A stretch of DNA of 64,000 nt, taken from positions 109,507-173,506 of the forward strand of contig NZ_PDUW01000010.1 in NCBI RefSeq assembly GCF_003545815.1, read 5' to 3'. Each line of letters opens with the position of its first letter. Position 1 is the stretch's first letter. Both the position numbers and the translations under genes were made by a program. This document shows positions 38,563-47,496 of this stretch, one piece after another. The notes beneath the pieces are model-generated. The model did no database searches and had not been told where the DNA came from. It saw only the letters and a list, made by a program, of their open reading frames with translations. This DNA comes from Pusillimonas caeni (GTDB lineage: Bacteria; Pseudomonadota; Gammaproteobacteria; Burkholderiales; Burkholderiaceae_B).

Positions 38563-39498
38563 TCAACCGGATACCTGCGCCTGCGTAAAAAAAGCCTCGA
38601 CGTCGACGTCGCCGTCCAAAAGACTTGCTCCCTTCAACACCTTCACCCATGCCTCGTACATGGACCGCAGCTCGGGGGCGTTGGCGGCAAAGGCGTGGAA
38701 GAATACCGTCCTGAAGCCGATCTCGCGCAAGAGGGATGAGTCTTTGCCCGTGTGCACAGCCATGGCGTCCATGGCGGCCTTGGGGTCCTCATAGATGACA
38801 TCGACGGCCTCGGCCAGGGCTTCGGCCGTGTGCTCGAAGAGCTCGGGATGGCGCTCGACGCTGTCGGCGGTGGCCCACCAGTTGGAAACCAGCGAGGGGT
38901 TGCCCGTTGCGGCCAGCGCCACCGAGGTTCCGCCCAGCACCTCGTCCACGGCATGGCCCAGGCCGCGCCGCTGCATTTCGGTCACCAGAGGCTCCACGCA
39001 GATCGCGATGTCGATCTCGCCCGCCTCCAAGGCCTCGGGCATCTGATGAAAAGGCATGGTCTTCCACTTGATGCGGGTTTCGTCCACGCCGAACTTCCGG
39101 AACAGATAGATGGGTGCGCAGTGCGTAATGCCGCCGTCCAGGGCGAAGGCTCCCAGGGTCTTTCCTTCAAAATCCGCCGGTTTGTCGATCTTCACGTGAT
39201 TGGCGGCAATCAGGTTCATGAAATCGCCGCTTCGGCCGCCAAGGCTGCCGCGCAGGGCACCCGCGGAAATGAACTTGGTCGCCAGTCCGAAACGCGCTTT
39301 GGCCATGATGGTGAAGGTGGGGCCGGAGAAGGAAAGATCCATGAGATTATCCCGCATTTGCTCGACGGCCTGCACAGCGGTTCGTCGCACAAACATCGGC
39401 TCGATTCCCCGTTTGCGGAAAAGCCCCATTTCAATGGCTGTGAACATGGGGAGCAGGCCCATCATGGGGTCCGGGTGAGCATCGATTCTGAGCTGCAT
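38563..39498 (-). CDS. Second NMT1-like binding protein, without signal peptide
   Basis: This 311-residue protein has the same fold as NMT1/TauA-type binding proteins (MGLLPMFTAIEMGLFRKRGI) but begins directly with the mature fold at MQLRIDAHPDP. No signal peptide or lipobox can be read in frame upstream. It may be cytoplasmic, exported by another route, or wrongly started. It is the first gene of the operon, 41 bases before the first binding protein, and has a weak AAGGA site. Confidence 0.8.
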   Translation of the reverse strand: MQLRIDAHPDPMMGLLPMFTAIEMGLFRKRGIEPMFVRRTAVQAVEQMRDNLMDLSFSGPTFTIMAKARFGLATKFISAGALRGSLGGRSGDFMNLIAANHVKIDKPADFEGKTLGAFALDGGITHCAPIYLFRKFGVDETRIKWKTMPFHQMPEALEAGEIDIAICVEPLVTEMQRRGLGHAVDEVLGGTSVALAATGNPSLVSNWWATADSVERHPELFEHTAEALAEAVDVIYEDPKAAMDAMAVHTGKDSSLLREIGFRTVFFHAFAANAPELRSMYEAWVKVLKGASLLDGDVDVEAFFTQAQVSG

Positions 39499-39632
39499 GG
39501 AAATTCCATCCTTCTTTTGGTTTGTTTCAAACGACGAAATCGCCGCCGTTATTTCTCAATTTGGATGACTTTATCATTCTTTTTATTGAAGAATAAGGCC
39601 GGGAATACCCGCATATTTGCGGAATAACAATA

Positions 39633-39650
39633 ATGCATAAACTATTGCAT
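39633..39650. promoter_or_regulatory. Small dyad in porin upstream region
   Basis: ATGCA-N8-TGCAT lies in AT-rich DNA between the divergent binding-protein gene and porin, 105 bases upstream of the porin ATG. It could be an operator. I see no strong promoter match. Confidence 0.25.
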
Positions 39651-39754
39651 GATTTTGTCACTCAATTACGAAGAGCGAGACAGGTAATGCGCTGAGCGGA
39701 CAAATCATCCATATCCATACGCGAATACTTCAAATCAACAACCAGGAGACTTTC

Positions 39755-40807
39755 ATGAAGACAAAGCGCAGCATGCTTTGGGCCAAGGCCGCGGCAGCCT
39801 CGGCGCTTCTTGCTTCGGGCACGGGCGCCCAGGCCGACACCAGCGTGACCCTGCATGGACTCGTCGATGCCTACGTGGGCAGCGTGAAATACAGCGGCAT
39901 GTCGGGACGGGAAAACTCGGTAGGCAACGGCGGGTTGACGACCTCGTGGTTCGGACTGTCCGGCGAGGAGCAGCTCAAAGCGGACCTGAGCGCCGTCTTC
40001 GACCTGGAAAGTTTTTTCCGCGTCAACACCGGCGAGGTGTCTCGTGCCCGGCCCGGCGACACTTTCTTTTCCCGCCAGGCCTCGGTGGGCCTCAAGGGCA
40101 ACTGGGGAACGATCAGGCTCGGCCGCAACACCGCGCCCAACTTCTTTCCCTCGCTGTTCTTCAACCCGCTGGGCGCGTCATTCAACTTCTCGCCGCTCTT
40201 CCTGCACTCGTATTCCCCCACCATAGACCGCGGCGTCAAGTGGGCCAATTCCATCAATGGCGACACAGGCTGGAGCAACAGCGTTTCTTATCAGACGCCG
40301 CGCATGGCCGGCCTCACGGCCAACCTCGTATACCAGTTCGGTTCGGCGGAACACAGCCGAAGCAACGTCGGAGCCAACATCATTTATCGCAACGGCCCCT
40401 TCGCAGCGACCGTGTTCGGCCAGAAGGTCAAACTGAACAACCCGAGCGGCATGCCCTTCACGGGCGTCTACAGGGAAGAGACAAGCTGGTTCGGCGGCTT
40501 GAGCTACGACTTTGACTTCGTCAAGCTGTTTGCAACCTACCAGCAGGCCAAGCACGACACGGCGCTGCAGGATAAGACTTGGCAATTGGGGGCCAGCGCT
40601 CCGCTGGGGAAAGGCAAGGTAATGATCAGTTGGGCCAATACCCGCCGGGACACCGGCACCGACACGCTGAAGCGCAATACCGCCACGGCCGGATATGACT
40701 ACTTCATTTCCAAACGGACCGATGTCTATTTATTGGGCATGTACGACAAGGTCACCGGCATGGACGAGGGCACGAGCGTAGTCGCGGGGATACGCCATCG
40801 GTTCTGA
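39755..40807 (+). CDS. Gram-negative trimeric porin
   Basis: This 350-residue outer-membrane porin of the beta-proteobacterial type has a signal peptide (MKTKRSMLWAKAAAASALLA...AQA), the start of the barrel at SVTLHGLVDAYVG, and the C-terminal phenylalanine in GIRHRF needed for assembly. AGGAG precedes the start. It is divergent from the ABC/deaminase operon and could bring its substrate across the outer membrane, though such porins are often general. Confidence 0.93.
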   Translation: MKTKRSMLWAKAAAASALLASGTGAQADTSVTLHGLVDAYVGSVKYSGMSGRENSVGNGGLTTSWFGLSGEEQLKADLSAVFDLESFFRVNTGEVSRARPGDTFFSRQASVGLKGNWGTIRLGRNTAPNFFPSLFFNPLGASFNFSPLFLHSYSPTIDRGVKWANSINGDTGWSNSVSYQTPRMAGLTANLVYQFGSAEHSRSNVGANIIYRNGPFAATVFGQKVKLNNPSGMPFTGVYREETSWFGGLSYDFDFVKLFATYQQAKHDTALQDKTWQLGASAPLGKGKVMISWANTRRDTGTDTLKRNTATAGYDYFISKRTDVYLLGMYDKVTGMDEGTSVVAGIRHRF

Positions 40808-40888
40808 ACCGGCGTCTGCAAGCAGATTGGATCTCCCGCGACGAAAGAGCATCTTCCGGCGCGGCAGATCCGTTTCGCTCTGGGCCTT

Positions 40889-40910
40889 GCGGGAAAACCC
40901 CGCTTATCTG
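40889..40910 (+). terminator. Weak hairpin after porin
   Basis: GCGGG-AAAAC-CCCGC (40889-40903) lies about 80 bases after the porin stop and is followed by TTATCT. It is short and could end porin transcription. Confidence 0.35.
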
Positions 40911-41016
40911 GCAAGGGCGAAACTGCTATGCTCTAGCGGCTAAAAAGTAAGCCAGAGGCGCAGCGTCGGGGCCTTTCCTGGAGGAATATCCGCAGCAGCC
41001 TTCGACCAGGACAAAG

Positions 41017-42138
41017 ATGCCAAACACCGCAGAAGCGTTTCTCAAGTTCTCCCATGTCCGCAAAACCTATGATCAAAAGACCCTGGTCGTCGACGATTTC
41101 AATCTGGCCGTAGACAAGGGCGAATTCATCACGCTTCTGGGCCCGTCGGGCTCGGGCAAGACCACCGTACTGATGATGCTGGCGGGCTTCGAGAACGTCA
41201 CCAGCGGCCATATCACCATAGACGGCCAGCCCATCACGCGCATTGCGCCGCACAAGCGCAATATCGGCATGGTGTTCCAGAACTACGCCCTCTTCCCGCA
41301 CATGACGGTGGCCGAGAACCTGGCCTATCCGCTCAAGGTAAGACGCATGCCGGGCGCCCAGATCAGGCAGCGCGTGGCCGAATACCTCAAGCTCATCGAA
41401 CTGGAGCCTTTTGGCGACCGGCATCCGGGCCAGCTGTCGGGCGGCCAGCGCCAGCGAGTGGCGCTGGCGCGCGCCCTCATCTTCGAACCCGCCCTCGTCC
41501 TGATGGACGAGCCTCTGGGGGCGCTCGACAAGAAGCTGCGCGAACAGATGCAGTTCGAGATCACCCGCCTGCACCGGCGGCTGGGCTTCACCGTCATCTA
41601 CGTCACGCACGACCAGTCCGAAGCGCTGACCATGTCCAGCCGCATCGCCGTCTTCAACGCGGGCAAGGTGCAGCAGTATGCCGGTCCCGACGCGCTCTAC
41701 GAGCAGCCGGCCAACGCTTTCGTGGCGAACTTCATCGGCGAGAACAACCTGATCGCGGCCGGACGCCCCGAACTCGACGACGCCGGCATGGTCCGCACCA
41801 CCCTGCCGGACGGCACCCCGCTGCAAGCGCGCAACGGCGACTGCCACGCCGCCACACGGCGGTGCCTGCTCTCGATCCGTCCCGAAAAACTCGCCATCGT
41901 CCAGCCCGGGCAGGCGTTCGACAATCAGGTGACGGTGGGCTTCCTCACCCGCCATTACGTCGGGGACTTCATCCGCTACTACTTCCAGCTGCCCGGCGGC
42001 GGACGCGCCGTCGTCAAGCTGCTGAACGACACCCGCGCGCCGCAGCTGCGGGATGGCCAGCCCGCCGCGCTGGGCTGGTCCGCCGCCGACAGCTTCGCAT
42101 TCCAATCCGACGTACCGCTTCAAGGAGAAGCCATATGA
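41017..42138 (+). CDS. ABC ATPase, spermidine/putrescine type (PotA-like)
   Basis: This 373-residue ATPase has Walker A GPSGSGKT, signature LSGGQRQRVALARAL, Walker B LMDEPLGALD and a C-terminal TOBE domain (about 280-365). It energises the two permeases downstream. Its stop overlaps the start of the binding-protein gene. The substrate may be a polyamine or another organic cation or acid; the family is broad. Confidence 0.9.
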   Translation: MPNTAEAFLKFSHVRKTYDQKTLVVDDFNLAVDKGEFITLLGPSGSGKTTVLMMLAGFENVTSGHITIDGQPITRIAPHKRNIGMVFQNYALFPHMTVAENLAYPLKVRRMPGAQIRQRVAEYLKLIELEPFGDRHPGQLSGGQRQRVALARALIFEPALVLMDEPLGALDKKLREQMQFEITRLHRRLGFTVIYVTHDQSEALTMSSRIAVFNAGKVQQYAGPDALYEQPANAFVANFIGENNLIAAGRPELDDAGMVRTTLPDGTPLQARNGDCHAATRRCLLSIRPEKLAIVQPGQAFDNQVTVGFLTRHYVGDFIRYYFQLPGGGRAVVKLLNDTRAPQLRDGQPAALGWSAADSFAFQSDVPLQGEAI

Positions 42139-43202
42139 AGAAGAAAACAGCCCTGCCACTGATCACGGGCGCCTTGCTGGCGCTGGGCCTGGCGGGCGCC
42201 GCCGCGGCGCAGGAGGCCTTGACCGTAGTGTCCTTCGGCGGTGCGTACGGCGCCACCCAGAAAAAACACCAGATCGATCCCTACGTGGCCGAAACAGGCA
42301 AGCGGGTCATCTTCGAAACCTACAGCGGCGGCATTGCCGAAATGAAAGCGCAGGTGCAGTCGGGCAATCTCCAGTGGGACGTGGTCGACATGGAGACCAT
42401 CGACCTGGAACGCGCGTGCTCCGAAGGCCTGCTCGAGATCATTCCGCGCGATATTCTCCTGCCCGGGGACGACGGCACGCCGGCCGAACAGGACTTCATC
42501 CCCGAAGGGCTGGCAAGCGAGTGCGCGGTAGCGGAAATCGTCTACAGCACCATCTACGCCTACAACGACAAGACCATAGGCGACAACCGTCCCGCCACGG
42601 TCGAGGACTTCTTCGACACCAAGAAGTTTCCGGGCAAGCGCGGGCTGCGCAAGAGGCCGCAATTCGTCATGGAATGGGCGCTGATGGCGGACGGCGTGCC
42701 CGACCAGGACATCTACAAGGTGCTTGCAACGCCGGAAGGCCAGGCCCGCGCCTTCGCCAAGCTCGACACCATCAAGGACGACGTGGTCTGGTATGACAGC
42801 TGGTCGCAGGCGCCGCAGATGCTCAACGACGGGGGGGTCAGCATGGTGCAGGTCGCCAACGGCCGCATCTTCGATGCCATCCGCAACGAGAACAAGCCTT
42901 TCACCATCGTGTGGGACGGCAATATGTACGACCTGGGCGCCTGGACCATACTGAAGGGCACGCCAAAGCTGAAGCAGGCGCTCGAGTTCGTGGCCTACAC
43001 CACCAGCACCAAGGCCCTGGCCGGCTTCCAGGACGTGGCCTACGGCCCGCCGCGCAAGTCGTCCCTGGCCCTGGTCGACAAGGACGTCGTCCGGCACCTG
43101 CCCAGTGCCCACATGGATGAGGGCGTGCAGGTCGACAGCGTGTTCTGGGCCGACTACGGCGAGAGCCTCAGCGAGAAGTTCAACGAATGGCTGCTGAAAT
43201 AG
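42135..43202 (+). CDS. Extracellular binding protein, PotD-like
   Basis: This 355-residue periplasmic binding protein has a clear signal peptide (MKKKTALPLITGALLALGLA, cleavage after AAAAQ). It shows the family-1 pattern TVVSFGGAYGATQKKHQIDP and DVVDMETIDLERACSEGLLE. The start is the ATG that overlaps the ATPase stop; frames further upstream are shadow. It delivers substrate to the permeases. Confidence 0.91.
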   Translation: MKKKTALPLITGALLALGLAGAAAAQEALTVVSFGGAYGATQKKHQIDPYVAETGKRVIFETYSGGIAEMKAQVQSGNLQWDVVDMETIDLERACSEGLLEIIPRDILLPGDDGTPAEQDFIPEGLASECAVAEIVYSTIYAYNDKTIGDNRPATVEDFFDTKKFPGKRGLRKRPQFVMEWALMADGVPDQDIYKVLATPEGQARAFAKLDTIKDDVVWYDSWSQAPQMLNDGGVSMVQVANGRIFDAIRNENKPFTIVWDGNMYDLGAWTILKGTPKLKQALEFVAYTTSTKALAGFQDVAYGPPRKSSLALVDKDVVRHLPSAHMDEGVQVDSVFWADYGESLSEKFNEWLLK

Positions 43203-44431
43203 GCGCGCTGACCCCCGACGAGGCCCGCGCCGAGCGGCGCGAGCTGCGGCGGCGCCGGCGCACCGCCCTGCTGCTGGTGGCCCCGCTGCTGGCCTTCGTG
43301 CTGTTCGCCTTCTTTGCGCCGATCGCCAACATGCTGTATCGCAGCGCCTACAACCCGACCCTGGCCGAGCTGATTCCCGAGACGCTGGAGCAATTGAGCC
43401 AATGGGGCGACGCAGCGCTTCCGTCCACCGAGACCTATGCCTCGATGGCGGTGGAGCTCAAGAAACTCTCGGCCGATCGCAAGGCCGGTGTCCTGGCCGC
43501 GGCCGTCAACCAGGCCTATCCGGGCGCCTCCAGCCTGATCAACTCGTCGGCGCGCCGCATGCGCAATCTCGAAGAAGGCATCGCGCCGGACCAGGCGGCC
43601 GATGCCTTGCGCCAGGCCGACGGCCGCTGGAACGAGCCCGATCTATGGCGGGCCATCGAGCGCAGCGGACAGCTGTATACGCTGACCCACTACCTGACGG
43701 CCCTGGACCTGGAGCGCAATCAGCAAGGCGACATCGTACCGCGCGAATCCGCGCGCATCTATGTGCAGCTGTACAGCCGCACCCTGGGCATGGCGCTGGC
43801 CATCACGCTGATGTGCGTCACCCTGGGCTATCCCCTTGCCTACTATCTCTGCCGCGCGCCCAAGCGCATGGCGGGCATGCTGATGATATTGGTGTTGCTG
43901 CCTTTCTGGACCTCTTTGCTGGCGCGCACCACCGCCTGGATCGCGCTGCTGCAGCCTCATGGCATCGTCAATTCCGTGCTGCTTTCGCTGGGAATCATCC
44001 GGCAGCCGCTCGAGCTGCTGTACACGGGCCTGGCCACGGTCATCGTCATGACGCACATCCTGCTGCCCTTCATGATTTTGCCGCTGTACAGCGTGATGCG
44101 CGGCATCGATCCGGCCTATGCGCGCGCCGCCCAGTCGCTGGGCAGCACGCCGTGGTCGGCGTTCTGGCGGGTGTTCCTGCCCTTGAGCATGCCGGGGCTC
44201 AGCGCCGGAGCCCTGCTGGTGTTCATCATCTCGATCGGCTACTACATCATTCCGGCGCTGGTGGGCGGCACCGACGGACAGATGATCTCCAACATCATTG
44301 CTTTCCACATGCAGCGCTCCAACAACTGGGGCCTGGCCGCGGCGCTGGGCACGCTGCTGCTCATCGTCATCGTGATTCTTTACTGGGTGTACGACCGCCT
44401 GGTCGGCGCACGCAACCTTCGGCTGGCATGA
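43187..44431 (+). CDS. ABC permease, PotB-like with long periplasmic insert
   Basis: This 414-residue permease has a first helix at about 27-50, a long soluble stretch (about 55-190), and then the usual MetI-type helices with the coupling loop YARAAQSLGSTPWSAF. Normal PotB proteins are near 280-300 residues and lack the insert. The start overlaps the binding-protein gene by 16 bases. Confidence 0.88.
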   Translation: MAAEIGALTPDEARAERRELRRRRRTALLLVAPLLAFVLFAFFAPIANMLYRSAYNPTLAELIPETLEQLSQWGDAALPSTETYASMAVELKKLSADRKAGVLAAAVNQAYPGASSLINSSARRMRNLEEGIAPDQAADALRQADGRWNEPDLWRAIERSGQLYTLTHYLTALDLERNQQGDIVPRESARIYVQLYSRTLGMALAITLMCVTLGYPLAYYLCRAPKRMAGMLMILVLLPFWTSLLARTTAWIALLQPHGIVNSVLLSLGIIRQPLELLYTGLATVIVMTHILLPFMILPLYSVMRGIDPAYARAAQSLGSTPWSAFWRVFLPLSMPGLSAGALLVFIISIGYYIIPALVGGTDGQMISNIIAFHMQRSNNWGLAAALGTLLLIVIVILYWVYDRLVGARNLRLA

Positions 44432-44447
44432 GGCAGGTACAAAAGAC

Positions 44448-45356
44448 ATGCGCATGAACCCGCGAACAGCCGATCAAGGCAATCCAGGCCGCAATGGGAA
44501 AGAAACGCCGACGGGCGCCGCCGGCGCGGCCGACTGGAACGGCATGCTGGGGCAATGGGCGCTTCGGGTCGCGGCATGGGGGGCGCTGGCCTTCCTCATG
44601 CTGCCCATACTCGTGGTCATCCCCCTGTCATTCAATGCAGAGCCTTTTTTCAGTTTCACCTCCGGCATGCTGCGGCTCGATCCCGACGCCTATTCGACCA
44701 AGTGGTATGACGCCGTCTTCGCGAGCGGAAGCTGGATGATGGCCATACGCAACAGCCTCGTCATCGGCGTATGCTCGACCGTCATTGCCACCGTGCTGGG
44801 AACGGTGGCCGCGGTGGGGCTGGCCAGCGCCGACATGCCATGGCGGCGGCCCATTACCGCCGTGCTGCTGGCGCCCATGATCGTGCCGCTGATCATCGTC
44901 GCCGCGGGCATGTTCTTCTTCTACACCCGCTTCAACCTGGTGGCCACCTTCAGCGGCATCATCATTGCGCACGCTACGCTGGGCGTGCCCTTTGTGGTGA
45001 TGACCGTCACGGCCACGCTGTCCGGCTTCGACCGCTCCCTTTATCATGCCGGCCTCAACCTGGGGGCTTCACCCCTGCGCGCCTTCCTCGACGTGGTGGT
45101 GCCTGTCATCCGGCCCGGCGTCATCTCGGGCGCCCTGCTGGCCTTCGTCACCTCGTTCGACGAAGTCGTGCTAGTGCTGTTCCTGGCGGGCCCCGAGCAG
45201 AACACCATTCCGCGCCGCATGTTCTCGGGGCTGCGCGAACAGATCAATCCCAGCATCCTGGCAGTGGCTACCTTGCTCATCCTGATGTCGATCTGCCTGT
45301 TGCTCGCGCTGGAGCTTCTTCGCCGCCGTTCGGAGCGAATCAAGGCGGGACGATAA
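44448..45356 (+). CDS. ABC permease, PotC-like
   Basis: This 302-residue permease has a hydrophilic N-terminal tail of about 33 residues, then about six helices and the coupling loop YHAGLNLGASPLRAFLDVVV. It pairs with the PotB-like permease. The start is uncertain by two codons (ATG at 44448 or 44454). Confidence 0.9.
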   Translation: MRMNPRTADQGNPGRNGKETPTGAAGAADWNGMLGQWALRVAAWGALAFLMLPILVVIPLSFNAEPFFSFTSGMLRLDPDAYSTKWYDAVFASGSWMMAIRNSLVIGVCSTVIATVLGTVAAVGLASADMPWRRPITAVLLAPMIVPLIIVAAGMFFFYTRFNLVATFSGIIIAHATLGVPFVVMTVTATLSGFDRSLYHAGLNLGASPLRAFLDVVVPVIRPGVISGALLAFVTSFDEVVLVLFLAGPEQNTIPRRMFSGLREQINPSILAVATLLILMSICLLLALELLRRRSERIKAGR

Positions 45357-45366
45357 GGGAGACGCC

Positions 45367-46293
45367 ATGAAACTCGTACAGTTGCGCAATCTGCTGGTGA
45401 TTTCGGAACAAGGCAGTGTGCGCGCCGCCGCGCGCCACCTGGGCATTGCGCAGTCGGCTTTGACGCGCAGCATACAAGAGCTCGAGCGTGAGCTCGACAT
45501 CGTTCTGTTCGAGCGCCAGGCAAAGGGCGTCCGCCTGACTGAAGCCGGCAAACGCTTTATTGTCCGGGCCCACGCCATTCATAATGAAGTCAGGCGCGCC
45601 CAGGAAGAAATAGAACAGATGCGCGGCCTTACCAAGGGCGTGATTCATCTGGGCGTGTCGACGGTTTCCCAGATTGCGCTGTTTCCCTACGCCGCAAAGG
45701 CCTTTCGCGCCCGCTATCCCGACGTCGTGCTGCACGTGCGCGACGGCCTGTATCCCACGATGGAGCCCCATTTGAAGAACGGCACGCTCGACGTGTATAT
45801 CGGCCCCATCCTCAATCACCAGTCGGCGCCCGACCTGACGGTGGAAAAGCTGCTGGACAATCCCCGAGGGATCATCTGCCGCAAGGGCCATCCATTGGCC
45901 GGGGCCAAGTCACTGAGTGAGCTCGTCGACGCGGGATGGGTCACCACGTCCGTCACGTTCAAAGCGGAAGAGGAACTCGGGCCTTTGTTTGCGCAGCACG
46001 GCCTGCCCAAGCCCAGGCTGATATTCCGCGCCCACTCCGCCTTGTCCTTCGTCACGGCCATGGTGTCCTCGGACGCCCTGGCCATGCTTCCCGTGCAGTT
46101 CGCCGAGCTGACCATGGCCGGGGCCGAGCTGGAGGTCATCCAGATAGCCGAGCCCCTGCCCGAACCCCCGCTCTGCCTGGTGCGCCGCAACGACATCCTG
46201 CTCACCCCCGCGGCGGAGTACTTCTGCGACATGATCCGGCGCGCCAGCGGCCACATCGAACACGAAAGAAACGCCGCCAGAACGGCCCGGTGA
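45367..46293 (+). CDS. LysR-family regulator
   Basis: This 308-residue protein has the N-terminal winged helix (MKLVQLRNLLVISEQGSVRA; QSALTRSIQELE) and an effector domain. It lies 10 bases after the PotC-like gene behind GGGAG, so it may be co-transcribed with the transporter. It is convergent with the FAH gene. Its target may be the transporter operon or the catabolic genes at 46-51 kb. Confidence 0.9.
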   Translation: MKLVQLRNLLVISEQGSVRAAARHLGIAQSALTRSIQELERELDIVLFERQAKGVRLTEAGKRFIVRAHAIHNEVRRAQEEIEQMRGLTKGVIHLGVSTVSQIALFPYAAKAFRARYPDVVLHVRDGLYPTMEPHLKNGTLDVYIGPILNHQSAPDLTVEKLLDNPRGIICRKGHPLAGAKSLSELVDAGWVTTSVTFKAEEELGPLFAQHGLPKPRLIFRAHSALSFVTAMVSSDALAMLPVQFAELTMAGAELEVIQIAEPLPEPPLCLVRRNDILLTPAAEYFCDMIRRASGHIEHERNAARTAR

Positions 46294-46336
46294 ATCCGGC
46301 GTCGACCTGGCGCGTTGCCGTTCGCCGTGGCTCGAA

Positions 46337-47173
46337 CTACACCACCTTCTGCGTCTGGGTGCCGAGCTGGTCCATGCGCAGCGCGATGACGTCGCCTTTC
46401 TTGAGAAACTGCGGCGGTTTCATGCCCAGGCCGACTCCCGAAGGCGTGCCTGTGATGACCACGTCTCCAGGCAGCAGAGTCATGAACTGGCTCAGATGCG
46501 AAACGATTTCCGCAACCGGGAAAATCATGTCGGCCGTCGTGCTTTTCTGCCTGGTTTCGCCGTTGACCTTGAGCTCCATCTCCAGAGTCTGCGGGTTCGG
46601 AATCTCGTCGGTGGTGACCAGCCATGGGCCGATGGGCCCGAAGGTATCGAAGCTCTTTCCCTTGCTCCATTGGCCGCCGCGCTTGGTCTGCCAGTTGCGC
46701 TCGGAAACATCGTTCGCCAGGCAATAGCCGGCGATATGCTCAAGCGCTTTTTCAACCGGCACTTGGCGCGCCGTCGTGCCGATGATGAAACCCAGTTCGA
46801 TCTCCCAGTCTCCTTCTTGAGCGCCATCGGGCAGGATGATGTCGTCATTGGGCCCGCTCAGTGAAGTGATGGCCTTGGTGAAGATAACGGGCTCTTTGGG
46901 AATGTCCATGCCGGCCTCTTCGGCGTGCTTGCGATAGTTCAAGCCGATGGCGACGAACTGACGCGAACCCGCGACCGGCACGCCGATGCGCACCGACTCG
47001 TCGACCAGAGGCAGACGCTCCAGATCGATGGCGGCCAGGGCCCGTAGACGCTCCGGCGCCAGCCAGTCGGGAGTCAGGTCGGGCACCAGAAGAGAAAGGT
47101 CGCGAATACGCCCCTGCGCGTCGAGCGCACCGGCTTTTTCCTGTCCAACCGGGCCGTAGCGGAGTAGTTTCAT
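46337..47173 (-). CDS. Fumarylacetoacetate hydrolase-family enzyme
   Basis: This 278-residue enzyme has the metal ligands in EGDWEIELGFIIG and CLANDVSERNWQ, and TPSGVGLGMKPP near the C-terminus. The group includes 2-hydroxyhepta-2,4-diene-1,7-dioate isomerases, acylpyruvate hydrolases and decarboxylases. It is divergent from the amidohydrolase operon and probably acts in the same pathway on a 2-oxo acid or related intermediate. Confidence 0.88.
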   Translation of the reverse strand: MKLLRYGPVGQEKAGALDAQGRIRDLSLLVPDLTPDWLAPERLRALAAIDLERLPLVDESVRIGVPVAGSRQFVAIGLNYRKHAEEAGMDIPKEPVIFTKAITSLSGPNDDIILPDGAQEGDWEIELGFIIGTTARQVPVEKALEHIAGYCLANDVSERNWQTKRGGQWSKGKSFDTFGPIGPWLVTTDEIPNPQTLEMELKVNGETRQKSTTADMIFPVAEIVSHLSQFMTLLPGDVVITGTPSGVGLGMKPPQFLKKGDVIALRMDQLGTQTQKVV

Positions 47174-47496
47174 GGCGGTTTCCTAGTGAATGATTGAAAG
47201 TCATTGCATCGTACACATAGCGCTTCACAAAGCCAACAAATTGTCGATTGCTCCAATGGGCCGAGAATTTCCCCATCAATCAAGCGCTTATAGAGATCGA
47301 TTCCAGTTGGGCATGGGCAATGATGCGTTCAGTAGATCAACGGCATGTTTTTCTCATCTGTCGCGATACATCCCTCTTGCCTACACTCGAGCAAAGAAAA
47401 TCCGTGAGACAACAGCGCCGAAGTTGCGCCGGCTCGTCCTTTACCGCACCGCCGCGTTCGGCGATACGGCCCACAAGCCCGATCAATGAGTCCAGC
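47174..47496. other. FAH-amidohydrolase divergent intergenic region (323 bases)
   Basis: The region is less GC-rich than the flanking genes and probably holds back-to-back promoters and a regulator site. A 99-residue frame on the plus strand (47190-47489) has no family look. I could not place a convincing promoter. Confidence 0.5.

Noticed and set aside
39499..39754. Missing signal peptide for the 311-residue binding protein upstream of 39498
   Set aside because: I looked in frame upstream on the minus strand and found no start with a hydrophobic leader, so I kept the leaderless start.
47190..47489. 99-residue plus-strand frame in the FAH-amidohydrolase gap
   Set aside because: It has no ribosome site, family resemblance or coding character, and the region is better explained as divergent promoters.
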